From: Daedaleopsis sinensis
Taxonomy: Eukaryota; Basidiomycota; Agaricomycetes; Polyporales; Polyporaceae
DNA: 64,000 nucleotides
Assembly (NCBI GenBank): GCA_033807695.1
Contig: CM066311.1
Span: forward strand, 1,550,001 to 1,614,000
Direction: 5' to 3'
Shown here: in pieces, positions 11,690-22,039 of the stretch
Position numbering within the stretch: position 1 is the stretch's first letter
How the letters are laid out: each line of letters begins with the position of its first letter
Position numbers and translations under genes: made by a program
Notes under the pieces: generated by a model
The model's database searches: none
The model's input: only the letters and a program-made list of their open reading frames with translations
Told to the model about the DNA's origin: nothing

Positions 11690-12290
11690 GCCATATAACA
11701 TAAGAGACACACAGTTCTTTCAACCCAATCCTTGCGAACGCCACATGCCCCACTGGCCATCCGACACCTAGCGAACTTGGCATAGTCGATCGGGGGACGA
11801 GTACAGCCGCGAGCGCAAGGAACCGCACTGCACGAGGTATAGTACGTCTTTACTCAGCCCATCCCTGCCTTCTCATTTCTCAACGATCGTCTTTCCTATG
11901 TAGAGGCACCAACTTTCACCGGGAGCAACGATGAGCTGGTCAATGTATCGTCCACCGCTCCTAGCTCTATTTATTATCCGGCGCGCGACCCATCGGAGGA
12001 CGAGCCACAAGCTCTGCCGTTCTTGTTCAAGCGAGCGACCTCGCAGTGAGACTCACCTCTATCAGGTATGTGATAAGGTCGAGTCTTGATCATAACATCG
12101 CGCTGACGACCGTTCCAAGATCGATTTGCTAAGCACCGAAACCTATGCAGTCGCGCGCGATTCGTTCCGGCTCTCAAGTCCTTGACTCTCGGGGCCCGCG
12201 GTGTTGTCTTACTGAGCTCGAGCTCGTCCTCCCCCATCGTCCCTCCCGGGCACGGCCAACAGCCTCCCGCGCGGACTGTATACCTACACG
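11690..12290 (+). pseudogene. Probable decayed C2H2 zinc-finger paralogue
   Basis: A TATA-like TATATAAG (about 11609-11616) precedes an ATG at about 11690 (MPYNIRDTQFFQPNPCERH), but that frame stops after about 27 codons. A later exon-like stretch (APTFTGSNDELVNVSS through LPFLFKRATSQ, about 11905-12030) also ends in a stop. A plausible 54-nt intron (GTATGT...CCAAG, about 12066-12119) is followed, in phase 1, by RFAKHRNLCSRARF. This resembles the post-intron half of finger 1 in the intact paralogues (FARTHNLKVH). The cysteine pair and histidines are lost. The reading is tentative and rests on the intron phase and the F-A-x-x-x-N-L pattern. Confidence 0.35.
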
Positions 12291-13140
12291 TCGATATCGT
12301 CATCATCCGAAAGGAGTGCACAGACGGAGATGAAACAGAGGATGCCGGAAGTGCCCATCTTCACCGGTCGCCCCTCTACTAGACTCTTCTCCAAGCGCCT
12401 GCAGTGAACTGAAGACGCACCCTCGCAGATGGCGGGACGTTCGTTAGGGGGGTAGTACGAATATCTTCAACGTGGACGTCGCGAACCCACCCCGCCTCCT
12501 GTTTCCGTACCTACACCCCTTTCCACTCGACACCCGATGAACATAAGCTCGCCGACACCAGCCACCGCGCATCGGTCCTGCACCGAGTCCCCGAGTCCCC
12601 AAGTACTAGCTCGAGTACGCCTCAATCGCGCGCGTCCGAGTCTTCAAGGGAGCTCTTGAGCGAACCCTGGTAGCAAGGTCCCGGTTTGTCACCGTGCTAG
12701 CCACGCGATACCAATCGTGCCTACCAGCCTGGCGCCGGGCGCGACCGCCTGCCAGCGGTCAAAGCCCTCCTCCACACGACCTCGCTGCGCGACCTCAGGC
12801 TAATCCATCCAGAGGCCGCAATGGCCGCGGACACACGCGTGGTCGGCGCCCTCGCCGACCTCCCGAGCTTGGATCTTAAGGCCTTGTCCATCATCGGCGC
12901 CGGCCCGAAATCCAAAGAGCGTCACTGTGAGATGGCGGCTGTTCATCCACACTGGCGAACGCACCTCCGGCCCCTGCTCCTGGGCCAGCTCCTACCCCAG
13001 CTCCAGCCAATGGAGGAATGGAGGCAAAGACACACTCGACTTCGCACCACGCTCGATCTCATTTACTTGCCGCTCAGATATCACAGTGGCGACATATCAT
13101 ATCCTCGAACGAGTATCTGCCCAGTGCTAGTTTAGCGGAA
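12291..13140 (+). other. Coding-like relic sequence, unidentified
   Basis: Plus-strand frames carry coding-like but disconnected stretches: about 12750-12910 (LLHTTSLRDLRLIHPEAA and LADLPSLDLKALSIIGAG, faintly leucine-rich-repeat-like as in F-box proteins) and 12962-13170 in another frame (a Pro/Ala linker followed by HLLAAQISQWRHIISSNEYL). I could not join them into one gene. Confidence 0.25.
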
Positions 13141-13230
13141 TCGGACCAAGAGCAGGACGCTGTAGCTAGATGACTCGGCTCTGCAGCTGGTCCAGGCTTC
13201 GATGTCGCACTCACCTACACCTACACCTAC

Positions 13231-14196
13231 TCATATGTGCATACGGTCAATAACATCATATATGTACCGTGCCCTTGGAATACTGCAAGATATTGTCATC
13301 GTGATGAGCGGTACGGAAGTGGACGGATGTCCTCGGACGGTACGTACGTACGCGGGCATTGTCAGGTAGTATCTGTCTGGACTCTGTGAGTTATCTTCTC
13401 GAAGTGGCTGCATTGATCGATATCTTCAAGATCGACGAGATTGTACAGGACGCCCCCAACCAGAATGAATTCACGGCGGAGTCGGACTGTGCGTGGGCTA
13501 GGGGGACGAGTGAGCCATAGCGGGTACCGAACGGATACGAGTGCATCTAGACGTGCCATCCATTGGCAGAGAGATGATCAGAAGGGATAAGGTCGACGCT
13601 TGATCGCGGACTGCTATGTAGATCCCAACCGCGTCGTGAGCGTAACGAGACAATAATCATGGCCACTCAGTCGTGTTGCCAAACGCCGGCCTGCCTGGCG
13701 CGGTAAACCGAAGTTGTTCCGTGGGACAACTTCACTCAGTCCGAGCTTCGAGGTCGAGTGCGGTGGTGCACCGAGTCACTCAGATGCTGCAGCTGCGCGA
13801 ACCTATAAGCGATAGTATCGCACCCGCAATGGGACTACAGCCGAGCGATGTTCTGTACCTGAGGAGATGGATTGGGTGTAGGCAGGCGCACGGCGTGACG
13901 GCGTGTTTGATCAAGGCGAGTTGCATTGTAATTATGTGTGCCGGAAGAGTCTCCAAGATCGTCGGGTCGAGTTTTGTAGCTGGCAACAGCCACCCGGCGC
14001 ACTCTACTAGGACCGAGGCCGAGGGCTTAGACGCGTTGAGATACCTGCCCGAAGGAGCAAATGTGCCTGGGTAGACATGAGCACGTACGTTTCTGACCAC
14101 GGGAGGACACGAGACGTACCGCTTTTCGGGCCGTTCGTCGTCTTGCAGAGCGGTTAGATACCCACTCACTTCACTTGACTGCGCCTCGTAAGACAT
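13231..14196 (-). other. Possible hypothetical gene or relic
   Basis: Minus-strand exon-like stretches: 14120-14196 (MSYEAQSSEVSGYLTALQDD, ending at GTACGT) and 13362-13559 (ARLDALVSVRYPLWLTRPP through YNLVDLEDIDQ). The material between does not give a continuous spliced frame. No known domain was recognised. A short CACCTA tandem run is at about 13215-13232. Confidence 0.25.
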
Positions 14197-14819
14197 CTTG
14201 GAATCCGGAGCGAGCGAGCGAGGTACAGTCGTCGTCAACGTGCAGGGGTAAACCTGGGAGTCCTGCAGCACGCGTGGGGTCCATTGATGGCAGAGCCATC
14301 GCCCTCCTTCATTCCCTCTTCTACCGCCCTCGGCCTCTGCTTACCATCGTGAAAAGTCTCGTCCTGGTTTGTTTGAAGACGTTTAACTTTGAGAGGGGTA
14401 TTCGTTTGCTCCAGATTCGTGTATCTTGTCTATCGGTAGCAGAAGATCTCAGCTGGATATCTGAGCACTCGTAGTGAGCAATCTCTCATGCGACGCCGCA
14501 AGAGACTTCTACTCATCAGCTTCTGCGCATGATCTGTAGCACAGAAGGCCGCGTGTTGAGCTGAAGCCCCCTAGAATGCCTCGAGGGCTATCGGAGTGAT
14601 GACAAAGTGATGATCATGAGAAGGAGACTCGGAGAAGCCCGAAACGGCTGCAGGAGTCGGCGTTCGGCCGGCCTCATCACCCAAAAAGGCACCGAGGTCT
14701 CCCAGAGGCCCTCATATAGCCCCCACTCGACGCGCAGCATTCGCTATCTCCTCCCCCTTCCTCCCCCCATCATCATCCCACCTCCCCCCACTTTCCTAGC
14801 TGACTCTATCTCTCCCGCG

Positions 14820-15828
14820 ATGTACTCTTTCCAACCGCTTTCCTCTGGGTCTCAAGTTTTCAACGACGGTTTCGCAGACTGGGTCGGCGTCGCAGAGAGC
14901 CCCTGCGCGCACGAGGCCTTGACCAGCCTCGAGAGCGCAGCGAGCTCCATCGACGTCTTCGAACGCGATATCGACCTCATCAACGCAAGCAGTCCTCTCC
15001 CCCCCGCCCCAGTGGAGATTCCGGATTTCGACTGGGCGGCCTTCTTCTTTCCCCCCTCCGACGCGTCGGTATCTTCCACCACCTCTGTGGAGACCGCCCC
15101 CATGCCGCCGTCCCCCGTGTCGGACCACACTCTCGTCGACACGTCTTTCACCAACGTCTGGTCCGACAAAGTCGAACACGACGATGCTCACATGGGCCCA
15201 TTCAACCCGTTCGAGTTCGAGTTCACCTTCACCCACCCCGTTCCCTTCTCGGTAACGTACCCCGATTGCTTGTCCACATTTGTCGACAATGTCTATGGGC
15301 GTCCGATGTCGCAGCACGAGGTCTGTGCTGCGACTCCGAGTACCGATGCCCAACGTCACCTGGGGCTGGACATGGAAGAGAACGAGAACCTGTTCTCGTT
15401 CTCTTTCACGGACGCAGCACCGCCTCCCCCAGCATCCCAGGAGCAGCCCGCCGCGACCGACGAGGAGGTCGTGCCGAAGCGCAAGCGCGACGGGTCCGAG
15501 GAACCGATCACGAAGCGTCGTCGCCGTCAGAGCACGACGAGGAGGTTTCATTGTCCGCAGTGCGACTCCGGTGAGTGTTCGTGCGTGTTATTGGCAATGC
15601 ATGCGGTACTAACGTCATTCTCTAGTGTTCGCGCGCACCCACAACCTGAAGGTGCACGTCAAGTCCGTGCACGAAGGCCAGCGCGCGAACGTGTGCCCCA
15701 AGGACGGCTGCGACAGGAGCTTCAGTCGCAAGCACGACCTCACGCGGCACATCCAGAGCAAGCACACCGCCCTCGGGTCCCCGCGCCGCAAGATCAAGGG
15801 CGAGGACGCCAGGGACGAGGAGCACTGA
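14820..15828 (+). CDS. Double C2H2 zinc-finger protein (array member A1)
   Basis: Putative nuclear transcription factor, 317 aa, target unknown. Exons 14820-15570 and 15626-15828. Start MYSFQPLSSGSQVF; an in-frame ORF extends upstream, but the paralogue and a TATA-like CATATAG (14713-14719) support this ATG. The N-terminal half is acidic with aromatic patches (FEFEFTFTHP; SDHTLVDTSF). A basic cluster (PKRKRDGSEEP, then KRRRRQS) just before the fingers is a likely NLS. Finger 1: CPQCDSVFARTHNLKVHV..VH. Finger 2: CPKDGCDRSFSRKHDLTRHI..KH. Then a charged tail. The phase-1 intron splits finger 1 after its second Cys. A further GT-AG intron (15849-15908) lies in the 3' UTR, starting 20 nt after the stop. 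Highly similar to 24643-25639. Confidence 0.9.
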
Positions 15829-16974
15829 ATTCGAGGATCGTCATCCCGGTACGTCTCTCCGTGTTCCTATACCTGTGACGATCGTGGATACTGAGTTCGC
15901 CCCGATAGGACGCCGCGATCGCGCGCATCAGAATCATACAACTACTCAGTCGACCGCCCCTCTTGAAAGACCAGCCGGCGCGCTGCACCTTCAAAATGGC
16001 GATCGACTATTGTGGAGTATTTGTATGCAACTGTTACACGGGAGAAGAGGCGCGTGTGTCGGCAGTGGGGGTGGCTAGTCTCTGGGCGCCGGCGCCGGTC
16101 GTCGGCCCCGGGGACTCGGCTTTGCCCCGTTGCGGATGCATGCGCGTGGAAGAGGGACACGATCTCTGAATTTTGTTTGCTTCACGGTCTCTGGCTCAAA
16201 GTCTCGAACGGTTTGCAACATTTGTATCCGCGCTGTTTCGTCCCACCGTCTCATATGCCCTCCGCTTTTCGTCTTGTTTGCTGTCTCGTCTCGATTTCCG
16301 GATCGTCTCACTGTCTCGCTGCTTGTGCCTCTCGCCTCGCTTGTGTCTTGATAAGTCCCGTCCCACGTCTCCGCACGTTGTACGATACACCGGGCTCCCA
16401 GAGTCTCTGTACCAGTCGTCTGAATCCGCTCAAAATGCTATATGTATGCTTGATGTTCCTCGTTGATCTCACTGTGTGTGCCTGTTGACGCTTCATAACG
16501 TTCTGCTCACCTGGCTCGATGCCCCGTATACAGATGATTCTCTAGCTGCGCCCTCGAGAACGATCATCGCATACATCAGTCAGTGCAAAGTCTCCGCGTC
16601 GTTGCTCGTCCTGGATGCTCTCAAGCGACATTGTCCTCATCTCCTGTGCGACCAGTCACCGACTACGATATCTGTCCCGACGACATCTACGAGACTGCTG
16701 CTGGGATCTTCGTGCTCATGCTCGTGCTAGTGTGCTCGTATGGAAGTTGCCCTTGCTGCATGCTTTCGCGCGCGGAGTAAAGGAAAGAGAAGACCACCAT
16801 GGCCACCGGCCGCAGTCGGCTGCAGCCGGCATCGTCCCCGTAAGGTCACACAGCGCCCAATACTGTCAGGAAGATGTCCACGCCCTCGCCGCGCACCCTC
16901 GAACTCTATCCTCCTACCAGTACCACCACCGCCACCACCATCCCCCTCCCTCCCTCGGTTGCTCGCCGACGGCG
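15829..16974 (+). other. 3' UTR and 3' flank of A1, upstream region of B1
   Basis: Contains the 60-nt 3'-UTR intron 15849-15908 and about 0.7 kb of non-coding sequence that is conserved downstream of the other array genes, including GTACGATAC at 16380-16388. From 16576 onward it is almost identical to the second copy. The ORFs read here are open only because of GC-rich composition and differ in frame between copies. Confidence 0.6.
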
Positions 16975-17820
16975 ATGTCTGACCAGTGCTTGACTATAGA
17001 TCCCCGACTCCTCTCTGTGCACGGACCTCCGGCGGACTCCTCCGCTCCCGGGGTGATTCGCTACGAGCGCGAGGGGTTCTGTGATCGATCTCTTCGCCGT
17101 GGTCACCGCGAACTCGCCCCCGTCCCCCACCTCCGATCACACTCTTGCAGGCTCTGCGTCACCTCGAGGCTCGTTCGACAGGTCTCTGCTCGACGTGGAC
17201 CAGCAGGGGGGACGCGTCGTTGCGCCCATCTGCGCGGCACTCAACTACTACGACTACGGCTACACATCCACGTGCATGATCGCGCACTCCGTTCGTCCTC
17301 CGGTAATGTCCAACACTCCTCCATGCACCCCTCCGTTCTCCCTCGCCGCTGTCGGGCATGGCTATGGGCACCCGGGCTCGCAGCAGGATACGGAGCGCGG
17401 TGCTGTGGATACAGGTACCTATGGTCCCGTTGACGAGGGTGTGCGAGAGAGCGAGCGCGTGTGCTCGTTCTCTTCCACATCCCCCGCAGACAGATCCCTC
17501 TCCCACTCCCTCTCCTCTAGCGCAGGAACCGTCTGCAGGGATGGAGGTGGAGCGTGCCGCCGTGGAGGAACCCCCGGGGAAGCATAAGCGCAACCCATCC
17601 AAGGCGCCGCCCGCGAAGCGCCGCCGTCCCCAGAGCACGGCGCGGAGATTCAAGTGCCCTTACGACGGTTGCGAGCGAGGTGCGTGTGTGCGCATCTGTC
17701 ACGGTGCATGGAGCGTGGACGAGACTTAGGGTTCGCGCGCAAGTGCAACCTGAAGACGCACATCAGGAGCCGCGGCGACGTTGCCTGGGCAGCGAAAGCG
17801 AGATCGCTGTAAGCGTACCA
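16975..17820 (+). pseudogene. Zinc-finger pseudogene (array member B1)
   Basis: Derived from a gene like 28766-29943. Start MSDQCLTIDPRLLSVHG is intact, but a central deletion after YEREG shifts the frame to VIDLFAVVTANSPPSPTSDHTL. A second shift occurs near 17490, from SSTSPADRS to the frame of SPLAQEPSAGMEVERA. The basic cluster (PPAKRRRPQS) and the first half of finger 1 (FKCPYDGCER) remain. The finger-1 intron is shortened to 50 nt. After [13 protein letters not shown] homology ends (17772), so finger 2 is missing. The first lesion is shared with B2; the second and the truncation are not. A shortened product made by splicing cannot be fully excluded. Confidence 0.75.
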
Positions 17821-17837
17821 GATCGATCACTGGGCTC

Positions 17838-18030
17838 AGTCTTCTTGATAGCAGTCTTCTTCATAGCTGATTTGTTCTTCATAGTGTCTCTTCATAGCTG
17901 AGTTCTTCACCTTCATAGTGTCTTCTTCATAGCGTCTTCTTCATAGCTGAGTCTTCTTCATAGGTGAGTAGTCGTACTCGTAGCAGTTGTCTTCGTAGCT
18001 GAGTAGTCCTCTTCATAGCAGTCCTTATAG
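17838..18030. repeat. Degenerate minisatellite, CTTCATAGCTGAGT-type unit
   Basis: About a dozen imperfect copies of a 10-20 bp motif related to TCTTCATAGCTGAGT, with variable spacing. It starts about 65 nt after the point where pseudogene B1 loses similarity to its paralogue. Confidence 0.75.
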
Positions 18031-18589
18031 CTCGCAGGGGACCTGTTCGACGCTGGACAGGGAGAGCTGCTCGATGGATGCTAGACAGCGCGCACACTCG
18101 TCTGAGAGGCTCCGTTTCGGACATTGGTAGCGTGCATTTGAATGTCTTTCTACCTATGTGTACTACGTACATGCACTCCGAAAATACAGCGCTCCGTATG
18201 TAGCCTTCGTGAACGAGCAAGGACTGTCGAGGCGGACAGCAGCCTTTCGACGCTCGCGCGCTGTCAGAGAGCGCTTACACTTCCTTTTTGAGCCATCTCG
18301 TACTCACCGCCCGTGCCTGACAGCAGCGCACCCTGGCACACATGCCCCTGCCCCCCCGACACGACCGCGAGACTTGACTGCATGCCGGATATGGTGATGT
18401 TCGAGGTAGAGGATGTACTCTTCTAGGGATGGGGTGGTAAGAGATGAGACGTACCAAGAGAGTCACTGACTCCAGCCTGCGGACTCGGAGCCTCTCGGGA
18501 GCGTCCAGATTTCGAGTTAGGGGTTGTATGCGTCCAGGAGTGTATGTGAGCCAAGTGATGTAACAAGCGAGAGGGATATAGTGGGAGAT

Positions 18590-18790
18590 GGACGGGAGAG
18601 AGAGCGGGAGAGTGAAAGCAGAAGATAGACGACAGTGGGCGGTGGAGAGCAAGAGAGAGCGGGAGGTAGTCAGCGGGAGGGACAGTGGGTGGTAGAACCC
18701 GGGAGAAACGGTGGGAGAGAAGTTGCAAGGGGAGAACAGCGGGAGATGGGCAGCGGGAGGTAGAAGAAGGAAGATAGAAAGCAGGACATT
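18590..18790. repeat. Polypurine tract with AGCGGGAG-like repeats
   Basis: About 200 nt with a strong purine bias on the plus strand, built of imperfect GGGAG/AGCGGGAG units. On the minus strand it gives a spurious 207-codon Leu/Ser/Pro ORF (18275-18898). Confidence 0.7.
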
Positions 18791-19097
18791 CAAGGAAGCG
18801 GCGGCCGCACACCCGGGACTGCTGAGATGCATCTCATCTGGTAAAAGCAGCGCCCAAGCCCGATCTCCCAGGACTACCGGCACACAATCTTGGAGCATCT
18901 GAGATGCTAGCTTATATTACACTTACTGCGCCCCATCACGGATGGTGGTTACCAACCTAGATAAAGCGCGCCAACGACACTCTGGTAATTCTCACACGCA
19001 CTCTCACGTCGCTGCCTGTACTTAGCTAGCAGAACTTCACGTCACACCATGAAATCATCCTGGAGCGTGTGAGATCAAGGGGGACATCATCTCTACG

Positions 19098-19956
19098 CTA
19101 ATCTACAATGGGATCATCCGACAACTCGCCACCCAGCAGATCCCGGTATCCAGTCCGGTGCCAAGCCATGCGCGCCCCATCCTTGTTGATGATCGGAAGC
19201 CCGTCCCCCGTGTGAACCTCCTTCGTGTCCACCCGCACGTCCTCATTGCTGACCTCCTTCGCGCTCGTCAGGCCATCCCGCATGTAGCGGGTTGCGACGG
19301 TACGCTTCCCCATGTTGCTGTGCTCGAACGTGGGCAACACAGCCGGGAAAAGGGGACCGGGAGCAGCAGCCGTATGGTTGATGAGTGCGGCCCCGAACTC
19401 CTCACGTGTCGCTGGCCCAAAGAACAGCTCGGGCGGATCCGTCCGGCACCGACGGGAGAGCTCCCGGAGCTCCTCCATGCTCACATCGCTCAGGTTCTGG
19501 AACATGAACTCGGGTGGCCAGCCGCGGAGCGCGATCCCGTAACGATCGAAGATGTAAGCGTAAAAGCCCTTGACCGTCCAGCTCATGGTGGCGGCCGGAT
19601 CCCCGGATGCTTCCCCTGGGAACCCGGTAAGAGATCAGTGTGTGAAGCCAGCGATACATGCGGTACTCACGGAGCATCATGTCAAACAGAACCCGGAGCT
19701 CGCCTCGCAGCTCACAGTAGCTGTTTGAGTATGTATGCTGGACAGCTTGTATCCGAGTCGTGCGGGCTGACGGCTTTGGGATGTGTCCCATCGGGACGAG
19801 CTTCGCACCCGGAGGCCGGATGCTTTCGAGAATGCTCTTCCCTGTCTTCACTGGCCGTGGCTTGACATCAGTGATGATGAGATGGAGGGGCGAGCGGACG
19901 AGACGTGTAGATTGGGGATGGGAGCTGCGTGTCATGCTGTGGCGGAGTCTAGCCAC
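19098..19956 (-). CDS. Hypothetical protein
   Basis: Two exons, 19671-19956 and 19098-19615, joined by a 55-nt GT-AG intron with the frame kept, give about 267 aa from MARLRHSMTRSSHP. The N-terminal part is basic. Exon 2 contains a hydrophobic-aromatic block (GFYAYIFDRYGIALRGWPPE followed by FMFQNLSDVSMEELRELSRR) and an acidic C-terminus. From memory, similar YGI/V-L-GWP-F-NLS blocks occur in uncharacterised agaricomycete proteins; I cannot confirm this here. No signal peptide, membrane helix or known catalytic motif. Further minus-strand exon-like sequence lies upstream (19980-20480), so the start may be further 5'. It sits in the spacer between the two duplication copies, next to repeats. 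Confidence 0.5.
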
Positions 19957-19979
19957 AGATTACTGACACACGGGACACA

Positions 19980-20480
19980 GTGAGATTTATATGGTCAACA
20001 ATTTCGCTTACCTCTGGACATCCGAGAATCGCACCGTCCCACGTCATGACTACAACTCGAGCGAAGCGGTGTCACCTCAGCATCGCAACCTGGTGCAGTA
20101 GCAAAATCAGTAGCTTGAACTTCAGCCTCTCACCCGATCGCAGTGCACCCTGCGCAGCCTCTCGACGTCTTGACTCTCGAACGTATCGCTGTCCACGAGG
20201 AAGACTCGGACCTGGCTCTGCCACAAAGCAGGCAGAACCAAGGCTGGAGACTGTGATCTGCACGTGGGGAAGCTAATTAGACTCACTGAATCAGCGTGCG
20301 GTGATTGCACGCACCGTTTGTACCGTGTATCTCGCAACGGCAAGCATGTGCGGATCCAGCCGCACTGATCGTCAGGACTCACTCTAGAGAGCTACCGGCC
20401 AGGGCTCCGAGAGCAACTGCCGCGACGGCAATGTTACCCGGACGGACTATCTCGAGGTCGTCATGTGAGCTCTTGTAGAG
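19980..20480 (-). other. Minus-strand exon-like stretches upstream of the hypothetical gene
   Basis: Possible exons: about 20385-20450 (VRPGNIAVAAVALGALAGSS, before GTGAGT) and about 20155-20270 (ALWQSQVRVFLVDSDTFESQ and DVERLRRVHCDR), with plausible splice signals. They may be the 5' part of the gene at 19098-19956 or a separate relic. No domain recognised. Confidence 0.3.
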
Positions 20481-20834
20481 AGTCGGACTTGAACGGTAGG
20501 AGCAGTCTGAGCAGAATGTTCGTATTTGCAACCCCAGCCAGCTTTCATGCAGGAACTGGTGAGTGGACTACTACATGTTTGACTACTTACCACACACTTC
20601 GTGGAGGAGATGTTCTCGGTCACGGCACCGTAAGTATCGCCGCACCCAACGTCTTAAATTCATAACCGTCAAACCTCCGTACGAGCTCGGGCGGGATGAG
20701 GGCAGTGGTAGCTGGTTGCCTACGTACCGTGCGAGCCGAAAGGATTGCCGTCGCGAGTGGGGCCGAGCTTCCCGGTGTTACGACGCAAGTCTAGAACAGC
20801 GCAAAGCGTGTAGCGCGTGGTTCACAAACGTCAT

Positions 20835-21600
20835 AACAACCACAAGTTGTGGCTCACCAGGTAGGCACGAGTCCGCGTTCGGTACCATATTCTCGGAGCA
20901 TGCTGCATCGCAGGCGCAACGTCTGATCCCTTCCAATCCTCACGGTCGGTCTCGATTCGTGCGAGATGGGTCCTGACGTCTGAGCAGTGTGGCCTGCGAG
21001 CGTGCATCTCGCCTCAGTCAGAGCAGCTCGTCGACTTGAAGAGCTTGAGCGGTTCACCGGCAGGCTATCGAGCAGCATACTTGTAGACCGTGTCGTGCAC
21101 GTCTGCAGTCTGGGGCCCAGCGACTCAGCACGGTGTCCGGGAGCCTCGTCGGTAACTGCTAGTCGCGAGCACAGCTAGTCAGCAGGGTGCACGAACGCCA
21201 TACGCGACGAGTAACAGTAACAGCCACAAATTGTGGCTCACCAGGTACGCATGCATCTACGTTCGGTACCATCTTCTCGGATCATCGCGGGGGAAACCAT
21301 GCTCCAAGTAACAGTTGCGAAGCCTGATCCCTTCCAATCATATTCAGGGCTGTCCGTGAGACGTTCGAATAGGGTCCAGACATCTGAGTCTCACCTACTG
21401 GTCTCGTGCGAGCTTCATTCAACACGGCCCGACGGCTTGAAGAGCTCGAGCAGGACGTGTCGCGCACGTCTGCGGCCTGCGTCCCGGCAAGATAGCACGG
21501 TGTCCGGCGGGCCCCTCGTCGACGACTGCCAGACGAGGAGCAGCTGTGCGACGACGGTAAGCAATGGGATGTGTGGCCGAGACTGTGCTAACCTGTAACC
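20835..21600 (+). repeat. Two diverged tandem units of about 390 bp
   Basis: Units start with the same landmark (ACAACCACAAGTTGTGGC at about 20838; ACAGCCACAAATTGTGGC at about 21220). They continue in parallel through TTCGGTACCAT, CTGATCCCTTCCAATC, a stretch encoding ARRLEELE in one frame, and GCACGGTGTCCGG. Divergence is substantial, with indels, which suggests an old duplication of an exon-intron block. No intact ORF spans either unit. A possible third, weaker unit begins near 21640. Confidence 0.6.
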
Positions 21601-21840
21601 TTCGATCGTCGGCAGTGCCTGGGTGGTAGGACAGGGTGGCTCGGGTGAGTTGTTTCCAGGGGCGTCCTTCGCGCACGCACCGTTCTCTCGGAATGGTACT
21701 AGGACGCTGTCAAGCACACTAGAATTGCGATTCATGGTGGCATCAAGACAGAGGTGCCTGGTACCTTCGAAACGAACCGGACAGCGTCGGGATGCCGAGG
21801 TATCGGGCCTCGCAACAGCGACGTCTCCAGGCCCAGGAGC

Positions 21841-21885
21841 GGTTACGCAGTGCGGTTACGCAGTGCGGTTACGCAGTGCGGTTAC
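21841..21885. repeat. 13-bp tandem repeat
   Basis: GGTTACGCAGTGC repeated three times perfectly, plus a partial fourth copy. Confidence 0.9.
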
Positions 21886-22039
21886 ACTGGAACGGGACGA
21901 GCCGACGTGCGGAGCTCGGGTATTGTCGCAGACAGTTGCATGCGGTGTAAGCGTAGCCCGATGGTCCGTGCACGCACGGTGCATGATATATTCTGCACAA
22001 GATCGTCAGTCTCGTGCACGAAACGATTCCCCGCCCCCC

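Larger units (their letters stand above)
14520..17772. repeat. Segmental duplication, copy 1
   Basis: Homologous to about 24389-27564. It contains the zinc-finger gene A1, its 3' flank and the pseudogene B1. Similarity begins near the sequence CTGTAGCACA (14520s) and stops abruptly after 17772, inside finger 1 of B1, about 65 nt before a minisatellite. Confidence 0.85.

Noticed and set aside
18275..18898. 207-codon minus-strand ORF rich in Leu, Ser and Pro
   Set aside because: It is the pyrimidine strand of a polypurine repeat tract; no splice context, homology or start context supports a gene.
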